A stretch of DNA of 64,000 nucleotides from a bacterium. Its GTDB lineage: Bacteria; Spirochaetota; Leptospiria; Leptospirales; Leptonemataceae. Positions 7,795 to 17,112 of the stretch are shown piece by piece. The stretch covers positions 186,001-250,000 of the forward strand of contig JANSYA010000006.1 of NCBI GenBank assembly GCA_024742665.1, read 5' to 3'. The notes below the pieces were generated by a model. That model saw only the letters and a program-made list of their open reading frames with translations, was not told the origin of the DNA and ran no database searches. Position 1 is the first letter of the stretch, and every line of letters begins with the position of its first letter. Both the position numbers and the translations under genes were made by a program.

Positions 7795-9315
7795 TTATTC
7801 TACCGATTCGGCCGGCTGCTCTTCGCTGTCGGCCGAGTCCATTGAATCATCTTCCGCTTCTTCAAGGGCTTCGTCGATCTTCTCTTCGACCTTCTCCATC
7901 AGAGTCGATTCCTCTTCGCTGGCCTCGACTTCCACTTCTTCTTCCTCTTTGATGGCCGGTTCGGGCCGGGTCAGATCGCCGGACTTCGGTGGGATCCACA
8001 GGCGCTGGCCGGGGTAGATTCGGTTCGGGTTTTTGATCTTCGCTTTGTTCGCCTGGTAGATGCGATTCCACAGACGGCCGTTGCCGTAGATTTCGGTCCG
8101 CTTCGCGATGCACCACAGACAGTCCGCGGGAGACTTGCGCACGACGGTGTATTCGCGCCAGCCTTCCGGTTTTTCATCAGCGTTCGCGTCACCCTCGGCG
8201 TCCGTGTCGTCGCCGCCTTCGCCGATCTCACCCGGGTCGCGCTTTTGAGCGGCGGCCAGCAGGTTGTGCTGTTCGAAGATGATCTGGCTGAGGCGAATCG
8301 CGTCTTCGGATTCGCTGATCGACTGCTGCGCATTGTCGCGATTGTAATAGGACTCGGCTGAATCGCGCGCTTCTTTCGCGGCGGTCAGCTGGGCGTTGAT
8401 GGTTTCCAGAATATCGCGAGCTTCTTCGTCCTTGCGATTGTTTTCGGTATTGACTGCGGCAAAATCGCCGTCGGCCTTCTTGACCGCGGCCGTCGCTTCC
8501 GCCAGCTTCTTCTGAGCGTGCTGGGCGGCCACTTTCGCCAGCAGGGCCTTCGAAAGCGTTTCGGCTTCCTGCATGGTGCCGTTCGCTTTTTTCAGTTCTC
8601 CCGCGTTGATTTCTTTTTCGGCCTGAGAAAGAGTCGCTCGGGCGGCGGCGAGCTCATTGACTTCATCGTCTCCGGCGCCCCAGGCTTCGGCCTTCTTGAG
8701 ATTGGAGCGAATGCCGTCGAGGGAGTCGAGCATGTCGCCTTTTTGCGCCAGCGACATGTTCTTGGCGCGCTCGGCCGCGGTTGCGGCGTCCGTGAATTTG
8801 CGTCCGGCGGTGTTGTAATCGGTCAGGACCGCCATGCGGTCTTCCAGCAGCTCCGAAGAATCGCCTTTCTCAGCGGCGGCGGCCTTCGCCTGTTCGCCTT
8901 CTGAATACAGGCTCTTCGCGGCGGCGAAGTCCTGGGCTGCCAGCACTTCCGCATAGGCTTCGTCGGCGGCTTCGAGCGCCTCGCTGGCCTTCGCCTGACG
9001 GTCGGCCATCATCAGCGGCGCGGCCTGTTCCCGGGCGGCGATAGCCAGATCGGTCGCCTGCACGGCGCTCACCCGGGCGTCGTCATAGTCTTCTTCACCG
9101 AGACTTTTGTGCGCGGAAAGCAGAGCGTCGCGGGCCTGCTCGTAGTTCTGCGGGCTATGCTGCGGCGCTTCTTCTTGTTCGGCGGCTTCCAGTTGCAGCC
9201 GCGCTTCGCTCATCTCCTGCACGGGAATCGTCTTACCACAGAAGACGCCCGCGAAGGCCAGGGTGCAAACCGTCAGCACGACGCGCGCTTGCTTGAATAG
9301 ATAACTGAATTTCAT
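7795..9315 (-). CDS. alanine-rich coiled-coil lipoprotein with C-terminal LysM domain
   Basis: A 506-residue envelope protein. After a hydrophobic leader (LTVCTLAFAGVFCGK) a Cys is placed as in loose spirochaetal lipoboxes. Residues of about 30-340 are Ala/Glu/Lys-rich with regular 'AKxALxxAxxA' spacing, predicted long helices or coiled coils like the DUF4398 proteins. A LysM domain follows (YTVVRKSPADCLWCIAKRT to YPGQRLWIPP), which binds peptidoglycan glycan strands, and then a strongly acidic Glu/Asp tail. ATG 9315 is chosen over ATG 9330 because GGAG sits seven bases before it. It probably links the outer membrane or periplasm to the cell wall. A terminator follows at 7673-7708. Confidence 0.88.
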   Translation of the reverse strand: MKFSYLFKQARVVLTVCTLAFAGVFCGKTIPVQEMSEARLQLEAAEQEEAPQHSPQNYEQARDALLSAHKSLGEEDYDDARVSAVQATDLAIAAREQAAPLMMADRQAKASEALEAADEAYAEVLAAQDFAAAKSLYSEGEQAKAAAAEKGDSSELLEDRMAVLTDYNTAGRKFTDAATAAERAKNMSLAQKGDMLDSLDGIRSNLKKAEAWGAGDDEVNELAAARATLSQAEKEINAGELKKANGTMQEAETLSKALLAKVAAQHAQKKLAEATAAVKKADGDFAAVNTENNRKDEEARDILETINAQLTAAKEARDSAESYYNRDNAQQSISESEDAIRLSQIIFEQHNLLAAAQKRDPGEIGEGGDDTDAEGDANADEKPEGWREYTVVRKSPADCLWCIAKRTEIYGNGRLWNRIYQANKAKIKNPNRIYPGQRLWIPPKSGDLTRPEPAIKEEEEVEVEASEEESTLMEKVEEKIDEALEEAEDDSMDSADSEEQPAESVE

Positions 9316-9510
9316 TGGGGAACTCCACATAGAAGGGGTAATGGGCCGCCGATCGGAATCGCACGGCGAAGATTAAAATCACAGATAGCCGCCCGGAACA
9401 TTACACGGGCCTGCCTTATTTTCGGCTCATTCTGCCGATTATTTGACCGGAGATTTGGGAATCGAGCGAAAAACGACGGACGCTGAAACGATCGATCGCG
9501 GTCTTGCGAA

Positions 9511-9549
9511 AGCGAAAAACGTTTCAGGGCCTCCAGCTGTGGAAGGCCC
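9511..9549 (-). terminator. candidate terminator of the STAS gene
   Basis: The stem 9527-9535 with 9540-9549 (gggcctcca/tggaaggccc, one bulged base) is followed leftwards by ctgaaacg and a T5 run. It starts 12 bases beyond the STAS stop at 9561. The 8-base gap between stem and T-run makes it imperfect. Confidence 0.45.
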
Positions 9550-9560
9550 GAATCGGCAGA

Positions 9561-9896
9561 CTATTTAAAGGCCGCGACTGCGTCGTCTTCGGCATCGTAG
9601 ATTTCGAAGAACGAGGTCAGTTTGGTCAGTTCGAATACTTTGCGAACAGAACCCGACACGTTGATAATCTTGAGGCCACCCTGGTATTTCTTCAGGTTGG
9701 AAAGACTGGAGATCAGAGCGCCGATTCCGGAAGAGTCGATATACGAAACGCGATCAAGGTTGATGATCACGTTGTACTTTTGCTCTTCGATGAGCTTGTT
9801 GATAAGCTCTTTGATCTCGGGGGCGTTATAGAGGTCGATCTCTCCGTTCACGTCCAGGATGGTAATATCGCTGCTTTCTCTTCTTGATATTTCCAT
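9561..9896 (-). CDS. anti-sigma factor antagonist (STAS domain)
   Basis: Single-domain STAS protein of 111 residues, the size of SpoIIAA/RsbV-type anti-anti-sigma factors, which bind a kinase/anti-sigma factor when a conserved Ser is unphosphorylated. The phosphorylatable site is in SYIDSSGIGALISSL, and the fold continues through GLKIINVSGSVRKVFELTKL. ATG 9896 (MEISRRESSDI) fits the family start; GAGGG lies about 12 bases upstream, a little far. A second STAS protein occurs at 53627-53953. No RsbW-like kinase is adjacent, so the partner is elsewhere. It is 100 bp downstream of tgt on the same strand, and a small palindrome (9950-9965) lies between them. Confidence 0.92.
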   Translation of the reverse strand: MEISRRESSDITILDVNGEIDLYNAPEIKELINKLIEEQKYNVIINLDRVSYIDSSGIGALISSLSNLKKYQGGLKIINVSGSVRKVFELTKLTSFFEIYDAEDDAVAAFK

Positions 9897-9995
9897 AAGT
9901 AGAATAGACCCTCTCGGTCCCCCCGTAAGCCAAACGTTTCGAATATGAGACTGTTTTACAACAGTTAATACAATCGTCCCTGTCAACAGAAAAAA

Positions 9996-11192
9996 TTAAG
10001 CGCTTTCTTCGATTTTTTTCCAGTGCAAATAAAACTCAGAAAAGCGTCCGGCCCGGATCGCTGTTCGCGCCGCGCCCATGAAATCTCGCAGAAAATACAA
10101 ATTATGATAGGTGGCCGCCATGGGTCCCAGCATTTCCCCGGCCTGGAAGAGGTGCCGCAAATATGCCAGGCTGTATCGCCGGCAAACCCGACAGCCGCAC
10201 TCCGGGTCAGGCGCGTCGTCCCGCTCAGCGTACTGGCGATTGCGTATATTGACCCGGCCACGACTCGTAAACAGCTGACCGTTGCGCGCGTTCCGGGTCG
10301 GCAGCACGCAGTCGAACATGTCGATGCCGTTCCGAATGCCTTCCAGCAGGTCCGGAATCGCGCCGACGCCCATTAAATAGTGGGGACGCACCGGATCCAT
10401 GCGCGGAGCCAGAAAATCCAGCACGCGATACATATCGTCGCGGCTTTCGCCCACCGACAGCCCGCCGATGGCGACACCGGGAAAGGGCATGGACTGGATG
10501 GCTTCGAGGGACTCGGCCCGGCGCTCCAGGTCCATGCAGCCCTGGGCGATGCCGAAGATGCGGTTGCGACGCGGATCGAGCTCCCCTCGATCGACGAGCT
10601 GTTCGTAATGCGCGACGGCGGCCCGGGCCCAGCGATGCGTGCGATCCAGAGACTGCGCCACTCGCTCCGGGTCCGCGTCTCCCGGCGGGCAATCGTCCAG
10701 GAGCATCATAATATTCGAACCGAGAGCGCGCTGCACGTCGATGACGCTCTCGGGAGTAAACTGGTGACGGCTGCCGTCGATGTGGCTCGCGAATTCAACG
10801 CCGTTTTCGAGAAATTTTACGCGCTCCGAAAGACTGAAGACCTGGTAGCCGCCGCTATCGGTCAGAATCGCGCCGGGCCAGGCCATGAATTTGTGCAGGC
10901 CGCCGCGCTGCCGGATCAGCTCGTGACCGGGGCGCAAAAAGAGATGATAGGTATTACCGAGGATTAGCTGATAGCCGATCTCTTCGAGATCTTCCTGCCA
11001 GAGCCCCTTTACGGATCCGACCGTGCCGACCGGCATGAACACGGGGGTCTCGACTTCGATTCCCGGCGCGATGCGCAGGCGGCCGGTGCGAGCATGCGAA
11101 ACGGCGTTCCCGGGCTTCGCGCCCGGAGCGGCGCTTTCGACGTCCGTCGCCTCGACTGTGAAAAAGGAATCTTGCGCTGCGCTCTCCATCAT
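9996..11192 (-). CDS. tgt: queuine/preQ1 tRNA-guanine transglycosylase
   Basis: Exchanges guanine 34 of GUN-anticodon tRNAs for preQ1, the base-exchange step of queuosine synthesis. At 398 residues it is full length with about 25 extra N-terminal residues. The active-site features are ILTDSGGYQVFSL (Asp112), the nucleophile Asp in DMFDCVLPTRNARNGQ, and the zinc site CxCxxC (ECGCRVC) with a distal His (ATYHNLYF). Its start follows the stop of the TPR gene by only two bases, so the two are transcribed together. Bacterial-type residues around GLSVGE suggest the usual preQ1 substrate. Confidence 0.97.
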   Translation of the reverse strand: MMESAAQDSFFTVEATDVESAAPGAKPGNAVSHARTGRLRIAPGIEVETPVFMPVGTVGSVKGLWQEDLEEIGYQLILGNTYHLFLRPGHELIRQRGGLHKFMAWPGAILTDSGGYQVFSLSERVKFLENGVEFASHIDGSRHQFTPESVIDVQRALGSNIMMLLDDCPPGDADPERVAQSLDRTHRWARAAVAHYEQLVDRGELDPRRNRIFGIAQGCMDLERRAESLEAIQSMPFPGVAIGGLSVGESRDDMYRVLDFLAPRMDPVRPHYLMGVGAIPDLLEGIRNGIDMFDCVLPTRNARNGQLFTSRGRVNIRNRQYAERDDAPDPECGCRVCRRYSLAYLRHLFQAGEMLGPMAATYHNLYFLRDFMGAARTAIRAGRFSEFYLHWKKIEESA

Positions 11193-11194
11193 CT

Positions 11195-12475
11195 TTAAGA
11201 TGGAGGGTTCGCCAGAGCCGCTTCCCGGTCCACCATTTCCAGGTACGGAAAGACCTCCGGGTCGGGCGACTGGCCATGATACCGGCGATACATGGGCGCG
11301 AGCTTTTCGAGCGTCGAACGCAGGCGCGCGAGATAGCGATCCTGTTCCAGCGTGCGATTGGGGCGGCGAGCCAGGGCTTCGTAGCGCCGGCCATAATAAA
11401 GCAGAGCCAGTCGATAGACTTCCGCGTCGGGCGGTCGCGCTTCGACCAGCTCTTTTAACAGAGCGCCGGCCCGTTCGTCCGCCGCGTCGTGCAGGCGACG
11501 CTCTTCCGGATTGCGCTCGGTTTCATAATAGACCATGCGATAGTAGTGAGCCCGGGCGAGGGCCATGCGCACGTCAGGATGATCCTGGACTTCCCGGGCC
11601 TCGGCGGCGATTTCGACAATACGATCGAGCAATCTCACCAGCCCGTCGTCCCGGGTGGCTTCCAACTGCCGCAGGCGATAGGTATAATAGAGCGTCTGCA
11701 TGAAGCGCTTATAGTACGCGAATTTTTCGTAGTCATAACGAAAATTCACGCGATTGCCCCAGGCGCGATTGTACTCGCTCAAAGCCCGCACCGGTAGTTC
11801 GCGCCCCGAATCCCGCGCGATTTGAAAAAAGAGTTCGCCCAGAGCGGCGTTGGCTTCGGGCAGCGTGCTGTCGGCTACGAGCGCTTCGTTGTAGCTGGAG
11901 ATCGCCCGCTCGAAGTCCCCGCGGTTCGCATAGTGATCGCCGCGTTTTTTCAGGGCGTAGGCCCGCTCCAGATTTTCTGTATCCAGAGTGCGAGCCACGA
12001 ACTGCCCTTCGCGCACGCGCAGCAGAATTCCGGTGCCGGTCACGACCCATCCGTAAAACGGATTGTATAAAACTGAGGTGACCTTGATTTCGCCGACGAT
12101 CAGGCCGTTGCGATACTGGCTGTGAAATGGATCTTTGTCGATCACGTACAGCTTCTGGCCGACTTTCAGACCGCGCCGATTCTGGACTTTTACGTTCACC
12201 TGGTCTTTGCGAATATCGTAGCCCGGGAAGGGCGATTCGATGGTTTCGACCGTGGCGACTTTGGTTTTGCTCTGGATCTCGCCGACCAGGATCATGCGCG
12301 TGGGCGGCTCGGTCTTGAAATTGCGAAACGCGTAGATGATTTCATTGCGCTGAGCCGCGAGCGGTCCGGCGCCCGCGACCACGGTTCCGAAGATCAGCAG
12401 CAGCCCCAGGATCGCCCGAAAGCTCCAGCTCCAGGTCGAGAAGCGCCGGCCGCGATTCACACCCGGCGGCGACAT
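11195..12475 (-). CDS. exported TPR-repeat protein
   Basis: A 426-residue envelope protein. An N-terminal hydrophobic segment (ILGLLLIFGTVVAGAGPLAAQ) gives a signal peptide cleaved after the Ala near residue 40. Next comes a beta-rich domain of about 120 residues (VGEIQSKTKVATVETI, GLKVGQKLYVID, IVGEIKVTSVL), then tetratricopeptide-like helices (YALKKRGDHYANRGDFERAISSYNEALVADSTLPEANAALGELF) and further helical hairpins to the C-terminus. ATG 12475 is preferred because GGGGAG lies six bases upstream; the frame is open much further upstream, but only across the divergent WYL gene. It is the first gene of a two-gene unit with tgt, and a functional link to queuosine is not evident. Confidence 0.8.
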   Translation of the reverse strand: MSPPGVNRGRRFSTWSWSFRAILGLLLIFGTVVAGAGPLAAQRNEIIYAFRNFKTEPPTRMILVGEIQSKTKVATVETIESPFPGYDIRKDQVNVKVQNRRGLKVGQKLYVIDKDPFHSQYRNGLIVGEIKVTSVLYNPFYGWVVTGTGILLRVREGQFVARTLDTENLERAYALKKRGDHYANRGDFERAISSYNEALVADSTLPEANAALGELFFQIARDSGRELPVRALSEYNRAWGNRVNFRYDYEKFAYYKRFMQTLYYTYRLRQLEATRDDGLVRLLDRIVEIAAEAREVQDHPDVRMALARAHYYRMVYYETERNPEERRLHDAADERAGALLKELVEARPPDAEVYRLALLYYGRRYEALARRPNRTLEQDRYLARLRSTLEKLAPMYRRYHGQSPDPEVFPYLEMVDREAALANPPS

Positions 12476-12676
12476 CGGGGGCTCCCCGCCGGGGGATTTC
12501 GTACTATGCTCAGTCACTTTCTTATTTTCGGCGGCCGGGCGCTCCCCGGACGGGCTTTTTTCAGGATTTGACGCAGGCAGGCGACGCAGGTCGAAGGGGA
12601 TCGGCCGGAGATGACCTGGCACCCTTTCCGAATATATATGACATATTCTGGCATGTATCTGGAGTAGAATGTTTTT

Positions 12677-13654
12677 ATGCGCGCCGACCGATTGATCACC
12701 ATTTTGCTGGAGCTCCAGGCCCGGGGAAAAACCACCTCCCGCAAACTGGCCGGGAAGCTTGAAGTTTCGGAACGAACGATTCACCGGGATATGGAAGCCC
12801 TTTCGACGGCGGGCATCCCGGTCTACGCCCTGCGCGGCCCGGACGGCGGCTGGGAGCTGGCGGAAGGTTATCGCACGAATCTGACGGCCATGCAACGCAC
12901 CGAAATTCTGGCGCTGATCTTCGCGACGGCCGTCAGCCCGGCCGGCACGCCCGAATTTCGCCGGGATTTCGAAGCGGCGATTACACGTTTGCTGGCGTCC
13001 ATGCCGCCGGCCTATCGCCAGGACGCGGAACTGGTGCGCGAACGCATTCACATCGACGGGGCCGACTGGTATAATCAAAAAAACGACGCGGGCCTGGATC
13101 TGCTGCCGCTGCTGCAAGAAGCGGTCTGGTCCTGCGATCGTCTGGAAATTCTGTATCGCGGCGGCCAGGCGGAGACGCCGCGACGGCGAACGGTGCAGCC
13201 CCTCGGCCTCGTGGCAAAACGCCAGACCTGGTACCTCGCCGCGGCGACCCGCGACGGGATGCGCAGCTTTCGAATTTCGCGCATTCAATCGGCCAAAAAT
13301 ACCGGGAAAAAATTCTCGCGACCGAAAGACTTCAATCTGGCCGGCTACTGGCGCGAATCCGTAAATGAATTTCAAGCCCGCAGGCCGGAGTATCGCGTGC
13401 GCCTGCTGCTGCGGGAAAAGAAATCCGGCGACCAAAAATATCTGCGGGGCATCGGCCCCATGCCGATCCAAAATCAGCGGCCGTCGAAAGAGCGGCCGGG
13501 CTGGCTCGAAGTCGAAGTCGATTTCGAGACCGCCGACTGGGCCCGATTCTTTTTCGCCGGCACGCGCGAAGAAGTCGAAGTACTTTCGCCGCGAGAACTG
13601 CGCAAAGACCTGAAGGCGATCGGGGCCCGATTGCAAAAACGCTACAGCTCTTAA
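12677..13654 (+). CDS. HTH-WYL transcriptional regulator (YafY family)
   Basis: A 325-residue regulator. An N-terminal HTH_11 winged helix (RADRLITILLELQARGKTTSRKLAGKLEVSERTIHRDMEAL) is followed by a helical linker and a WYL domain (residues of about 150-215, with QPLGLVAKRQTWYLAAATRDG supplying the W-Y-L core) and a C-terminal WCX extension (WLEVEVDFETADWARFFFAGTREEVEVLSP). WYL proteins are ligand-responsive regulators, often binding nucleotides or DNA fragments. It is divergent from the exported TPR gene across 201 bp. That spacer has AT-rich stretches near 12633-12675, including TAGAAT just before the start, a plausible -10. Confidence 0.92.
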   Translation: MRADRLITILLELQARGKTTSRKLAGKLEVSERTIHRDMEALSTAGIPVYALRGPDGGWELAEGYRTNLTAMQRTEILALIFATAVSPAGTPEFRRDFEAAITRLLASMPPAYRQDAELVRERIHIDGADWYNQKNDAGLDLLPLLQEAVWSCDRLEILYRGGQAETPRRRTVQPLGLVAKRQTWYLAAATRDGMRSFRISRIQSAKNTGKKFSRPKDFNLAGYWRESVNEFQARRPEYRVRLLLREKKSGDQKYLRGIGPMPIQNQRPSKERPGWLEVEVDFETADWARFFFAGTREEVEVLSPRELRKDLKAIGARLQKRYSS

Positions 13655-13890
13655 TATTCATTCAGATATCATTACGGATTTTCGCGATATTCTGGAAGCG
13701 CGCGGCTTCCAATTCGCCGCATCCGCCGCATCCTGCGCCCGCGGCGATCTGGCCCGGCTCAGACGATCCAACGCAGCGCCGGCCGATCGGCGGCGGCAAT
13801 ATCAACGGCGACCCGAGCGGCGCCCTGGGCTTTCGCAGCAATCTGACGGCGGGCGTGGGACCGCACTTTCTGGCGATGGCCCGGCGCTGA
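13655..13890 (+). pseudogene. possible remnant of a coding region upstream of leuS
   Basis: The gap of about 316 bp between the WYL gene and leuS has no intact gene. One frame ending at TGA 13888-13890 reads as protein-like sequence (GGGNINGDPSGALGFR, SNLTAGVGPHFLAMARR) preceded by a His/Pro-rich stretch, without a convincing start or ribosome binding site. It could be the decayed 3' end of a lost gene or simply random open GC-rich DNA. No family was recognised. Confidence 0.2.
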
Positions 13891-13971
13891 GTCCCGCCGC
13901 GCTTCTGTACATTAGCGAATCACGCCTAAAAATGCTGGCCACACAGCCGCCCGCGGCGATCCAGGTAGTGT

Positions 13972-16731
13972 ATGAGCTATCCTTTTGCCGAGATCGAAGC
14001 CCGCTGGCAGGCCTTCTGGGACGAACAGAAATCCTTCCGAACGCCCACGGATCGCTCGCGGCCGAAGTATTATGTGCTCGATATGTTCCCCTATCCTTCC
14101 GGGGCCGGGCTGCACGTGGGCCATCCCGAAGGTTATACGGCGACCGATATCATGGCGCGCTACAAGCGTATGCGGGGATTCAACGTGCTGCATCCGATGG
14201 GCTGGGACGCCTTCGGTTTGCCGGCCGAACGCTACGCCATGAAAACCGGCGTGCATCCCGCCGAGACGACCGCGCAGAACGTCGCCAATTTTCGCCGGCA
14301 GCTCCGGTCCCTGGGATTCTCGTACGACTGGGAGCGCGAAATCAGCACGACCGACGTCGGCTATTATAAGTGGACCCAGTGGATCTTCCTCAAGATTTTT
14401 AATTCCTACTTCGATGAAACGCAAAACAAAGCGCGGCCGATTCAGGAGCTTGAAATTCCCGCAGAGGTCGCCGCCGATCCCGACGCGAAAGAGGAGTTCG
14501 TCAACAGCCGTCGCCTGGCCTATATCAAAGAAGCGCCTGTGAACTGGTGCGCCGAACTCGGCACGGTGCTCGCGAACGAAGAAGTCGAAGAGTGGACGTC
14601 GAAAGGTTATAAAGTCGAACGCAAACCCATGCGCCAGTGGATGCTGCGCATTACGGCGTACGCCGCGCGCCTGCTCGAAGATCTGGACGGCCTGGACTGG
14701 CCCGCCGGCACGATGGAGCTGCAGAAAAACTGGATCGGCCGCTCCGACGGCGCCGAAGTCGACTTCCCCCTGCCGCCGGACGTAAGCGCGAAAGCCGAAG
14801 AGATCGCGCACGAGTCCGCGAAAAAATCCAGCGCCGCCGGCGACGCCGCTGCGAAACAAAACACCGCCGCCCTGCGCGTCTTTACGACTCGCCCCGATAC
14901 GCTCTTCGGCGTCACCTATATGGTGCTTGCGCCGGAACATCCGCTGGTCGCGGCCTTTACGAACGAAGCCCAGAGCGCGGACGTTCAAAAGTACGTCGAC
15001 CAGGCCGCGTTAAAATCAGAACTCGATCGCACGGTTCAGGGCGAAAAGGCCGAGAAGACCGGCGTCTTTACCGGCGGCCACGTGATCCATCCCATTACCG
15101 GCGATCAGGTGCCGGTCTGGATTTCCGACTACGTATTAATGAGCTACGGCACCGGCGCGATCATGTCGGTGCCGGCCCATGACGAACGCGACTTCGCCTT
15201 CGCGCAAAAATTCAAGCTGCCGATCGTTCCCGTGATTACGAAAGACGGCAAGGCGCCGACCGGCGATTTAACCGAAGCCTACACCGGTCCGGGCAAAAAC
15301 GTGAACTCTGATTTCTTAGACGGCCTGGCGACCGACGAGGCGAAGGCGAAGATGATCGCCCACCTGGAAAAGAATAACGCCGGCGAAGGCCGCGTGAATT
15401 ACAAGCTGCGGGACTGGCTCTTTTCGCGCCAGCGGTACTGGGGCGAACCCATGCCGATTAGCTTCGACGAAAACGGCTACCTCGTTGCGGAAGATCCGGC
15501 GGATCTGCCTTTAGAACTGCCCCCTTCCGATAATTTTCAGCCCGCCGCCACCGGCGAATCGCCGCTGGCGAATCTCACAGACTGGGTCTATCACGAACGC
15601 GACGGTAAAAAATTGCGCCGTGAAACCAATACGATGCCCCAGTGGGCCGGCAGCTGCTGGTACTATCTGCGTTATATCGATCCGAAAAATGACGAGGCGC
15701 TGGTCGATCCGGCCGCCGAAGACTACTGGATGGGCGAAAACGGCGTGGACTTATACGTCGGCGGTTCGGAGCACGCGGTTTTGCATCTGCTGTACGCACG
15801 CTTCTGGCACAAGATGCTGTACGATCTGGGCGTCGTAAAATCTTCCGAGCCCTTTCGCAAGCTCGTGCACCAGGGACTGATTCTCGCGTATTCGTACAAA
15901 GATCAGAATAACAAATACTACGGCGAACACGAAACTGAAACCCGCGACGGCAAAAGCTATTCGATCGAAGGCAATCTGGAACTGGAATCGAAGATCGAAA
16001 AGATGTCCAAGTCCCTGGGCAACGTCGTAAATCCCGACGACGTCGTACGCGAGTACGGCGCCGACGCTTTTCGTTTGTATGAAATGTTTCTGGGCCCGCT
16101 CGAACAGAGCAAACCCTGGTCGACCCGCGGCATTGAAGGCGTCTTTCGTTTCTTGAATCGGGTCTGGCGTCTGTATACCGAATTGGAAGGCACAGAGACT
16201 CCTGCTAAAACTCACGAGACGATCGACCCGCGTTTATTGGAAGCACCCGCAGCCGCCGATCAAAAGGCCGCCGAACGCATGCTCCATGCAACGATTCAAA
16301 AAGTCGGCGAAGACATCGAACGCATGTCTTTTAATACGGCGATTTCGCAGATGATGGTCTGTGTGAATGAATTTTTCGCGCGCAAACAGATGGGTCAATG
16401 GGGAGCCGAATCTTTCGTGCTCTTGCTCGCGCCCTTCGCGCCGCACCTGGCCGAAGAACTGTGGCGTCGACTGGGCAAAACCGATTCGCTCACCGACGAA
16501 AGCTGGCCGGCGTTTGACGCGACGAAAACCGCCAGCGATGAATTCGAAGCGGTCTTTCAGGTGAACGGCAAGGTCCGGGGTAAAGCGATGGTCGCCGCGG
16601 GCACGAGCGACGAGGACCTGAAAGCCGTGGCGCTGGCCGATGAAGGCGTTATTCGAAACCTGCAGGGCAAAGAACCCAAAAAGATCATCGTGGTGAAAAA
16701 CAAACTCGTGAATATCGTCGTCGGCAAATGA
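13972..16731 (+). CDS. leuS: leucyl-tRNA synthetase
   Basis: Class Ia synthetase of 919 residues that charges tRNA-Leu, with editing of misactivated amino acids by the CP1 domain. The HIGH-type signature is HVGH (residues 48-51, in [17 protein letters not shown]) and the KMSKS loop is intact at 677-681 ([16 protein letters not shown]). The editing-domain landmark [19 protein letters not shown] is visible at about residues 303-321, and the C-terminal anticodon and LeuS-specific parts run to [13 protein letters not shown]. The Ala/Lys/Ser-rich stretch around [17 protein letters not shown] in CP1 is an extra low-complexity insert. CAGGT six bases upstream supports ATG 13972. Confidence 0.98.
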   Translation: MSYPFAEIEARWQAFWDEQKSFRTPTDRSRPKYYVLDMFPYPSGAGLHVGHPEGYTATDIMARYKRMRGFNVLHPMGWDAFGLPAERYAMKTGVHPAETTAQNVANFRRQLRSLGFSYDWEREISTTDVGYYKWTQWIFLKIFNSYFDETQNKARPIQELEIPAEVAADPDAKEEFVNSRRLAYIKEAPVNWCAELGTVLANEEVEEWTSKGYKVERKPMRQWMLRITAYAARLLEDLDGLDWPAGTMELQKNWIGRSDGAEVDFPLPPDVSAKAEEIAHESAKKSSAAGDAAAKQNTAALRVFTTRPDTLFGVTYMVLAPEHPLVAAFTNEAQSADVQKYVDQAALKSELDRTVQGEKAEKTGVFTGGHVIHPITGDQVPVWISDYVLMSYGTGAIMSVPAHDERDFAFAQKFKLPIVPVITKDGKAPTGDLTEAYTGPGKNVNSDFLDGLATDEAKAKMIAHLEKNNAGEGRVNYKLRDWLFSRQRYWGEPMPISFDENGYLVAEDPADLPLELPPSDNFQPAATGESPLANLTDWVYHERDGKKLRRETNTMPQWAGSCWYYLRYIDPKNDEALVDPAAEDYWMGENGVDLYVGGSEHAVLHLLYARFWHKMLYDLGVVKSSEPFRKLVHQGLILAYSYKDQNNKYYGEHETETRDGKSYSIEGNLELESKIEKMSKSLGNVVNPDDVVREYGADAFRLYEMFLGPLEQSKPWSTRGIEGVFRFLNRVWRLYTELEGTETPAKTHETIDPRLLEAPAAADQKAAERMLHATIQKVGEDIERMSFNTAISQMMVCVNEFFARKQMGQWGAESFVLLLAPFAPHLAEELWRRLGKTDSLTDESWPAFDATKTASDEFEAVFQVNGKVRGKAMVAAGTSDEDLKAVALADEGVIRNLQGKEPKKIIVVKNKLVNIVVGK

Positions 16732-17031
16732 TTTTGCAGGCCGCGGGCGATCGCGCGATTCTTTCAATTTTCGGCTTGCGCGAATTACAGCGCGGCCGAG
16801 TGTATGTTATAATGATCTCTTCGGAAAACAGCGCGAACGGCTCTTGTTCGCTTCGCATGGAGTGGCAGCTGTCGCTTCGCGGCTGGTTGCGCCCGGACGC
16901 CTGGCGCCCAATTTCCGTAAACCTGAAATCGCGCGTGCGTGTGCTATCGGTGCTACTGCACCGCGTAAGATCAAATTCGCCCGGAGGCGTGTTATAGATC
17001 ATTCGAACTGATTTTGAATCGATACTTATAA
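16732..17031 (+). ncRNA. candidate small RNA or attenuated 5' leader between leuS and the EamA gene
   Basis: This 300-bp stretch has no credible gene but contains a strong promoter (16785-16813) and ends in a strong terminator (17032-17070), implying a transcript of roughly 250 nt. The sequence can form several hairpins (for example ggtgc/gcacc near 16960 and gcgcc/ggcgc near 16890). It matches none of the consensus elements I know for 6S, SRP, tmRNA, RNase P, T-box or common riboswitches. Within it a 46-codon frame (16857-16997) starts MEWQLSLRGW and is rich in Arg, Leu and Trp, but has no ribosome binding site. It is either an independent sRNA or a leader controlling the downstream transporter. 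Confidence 0.35.
16785..16813 (+). promoter_or_regulatory. extended -10 promoter (TTACAG-N17-TATAAT)
   Basis: A perfect TATAAT (16808-16813) preceded by TGT, an extended -10, lies 17 bp downstream of TTACAG (16785-16790). It is the best sigma70-type promoter seen in the window and points rightwards into the gene-free region before the EamA transporter. Confidence 0.6.
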
Positions 17032-17070
17032 CGAAGGCCGCGGGTGAAAACTCGCGGCCTTCGTCGTTTT
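17032..17070 (+). terminator. rho-independent terminator 43 bp before the EamA start
   Basis: A perfect 11-bp stem (17032-17042 with 17053-17063), a 10-base loop, then TCGTTTT. It may end the leuS transcript, end the short upstream RNA, or act as an attenuator for the transporter whose ATG lies at 17113. Confidence 0.85.
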
Positions 17071-17112
17071 AAAGCGTTTCGAAAGCAATTCGCCGAAGCG
17101 CGGGAGGTGCGT

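Noticed and set aside
12476..13636. Upstream extension of the exported TPR protein frame to 13636
   Set aside because: It runs antisense through the WYL regulator; a signal peptide and GGGGAG support ATG 12475.
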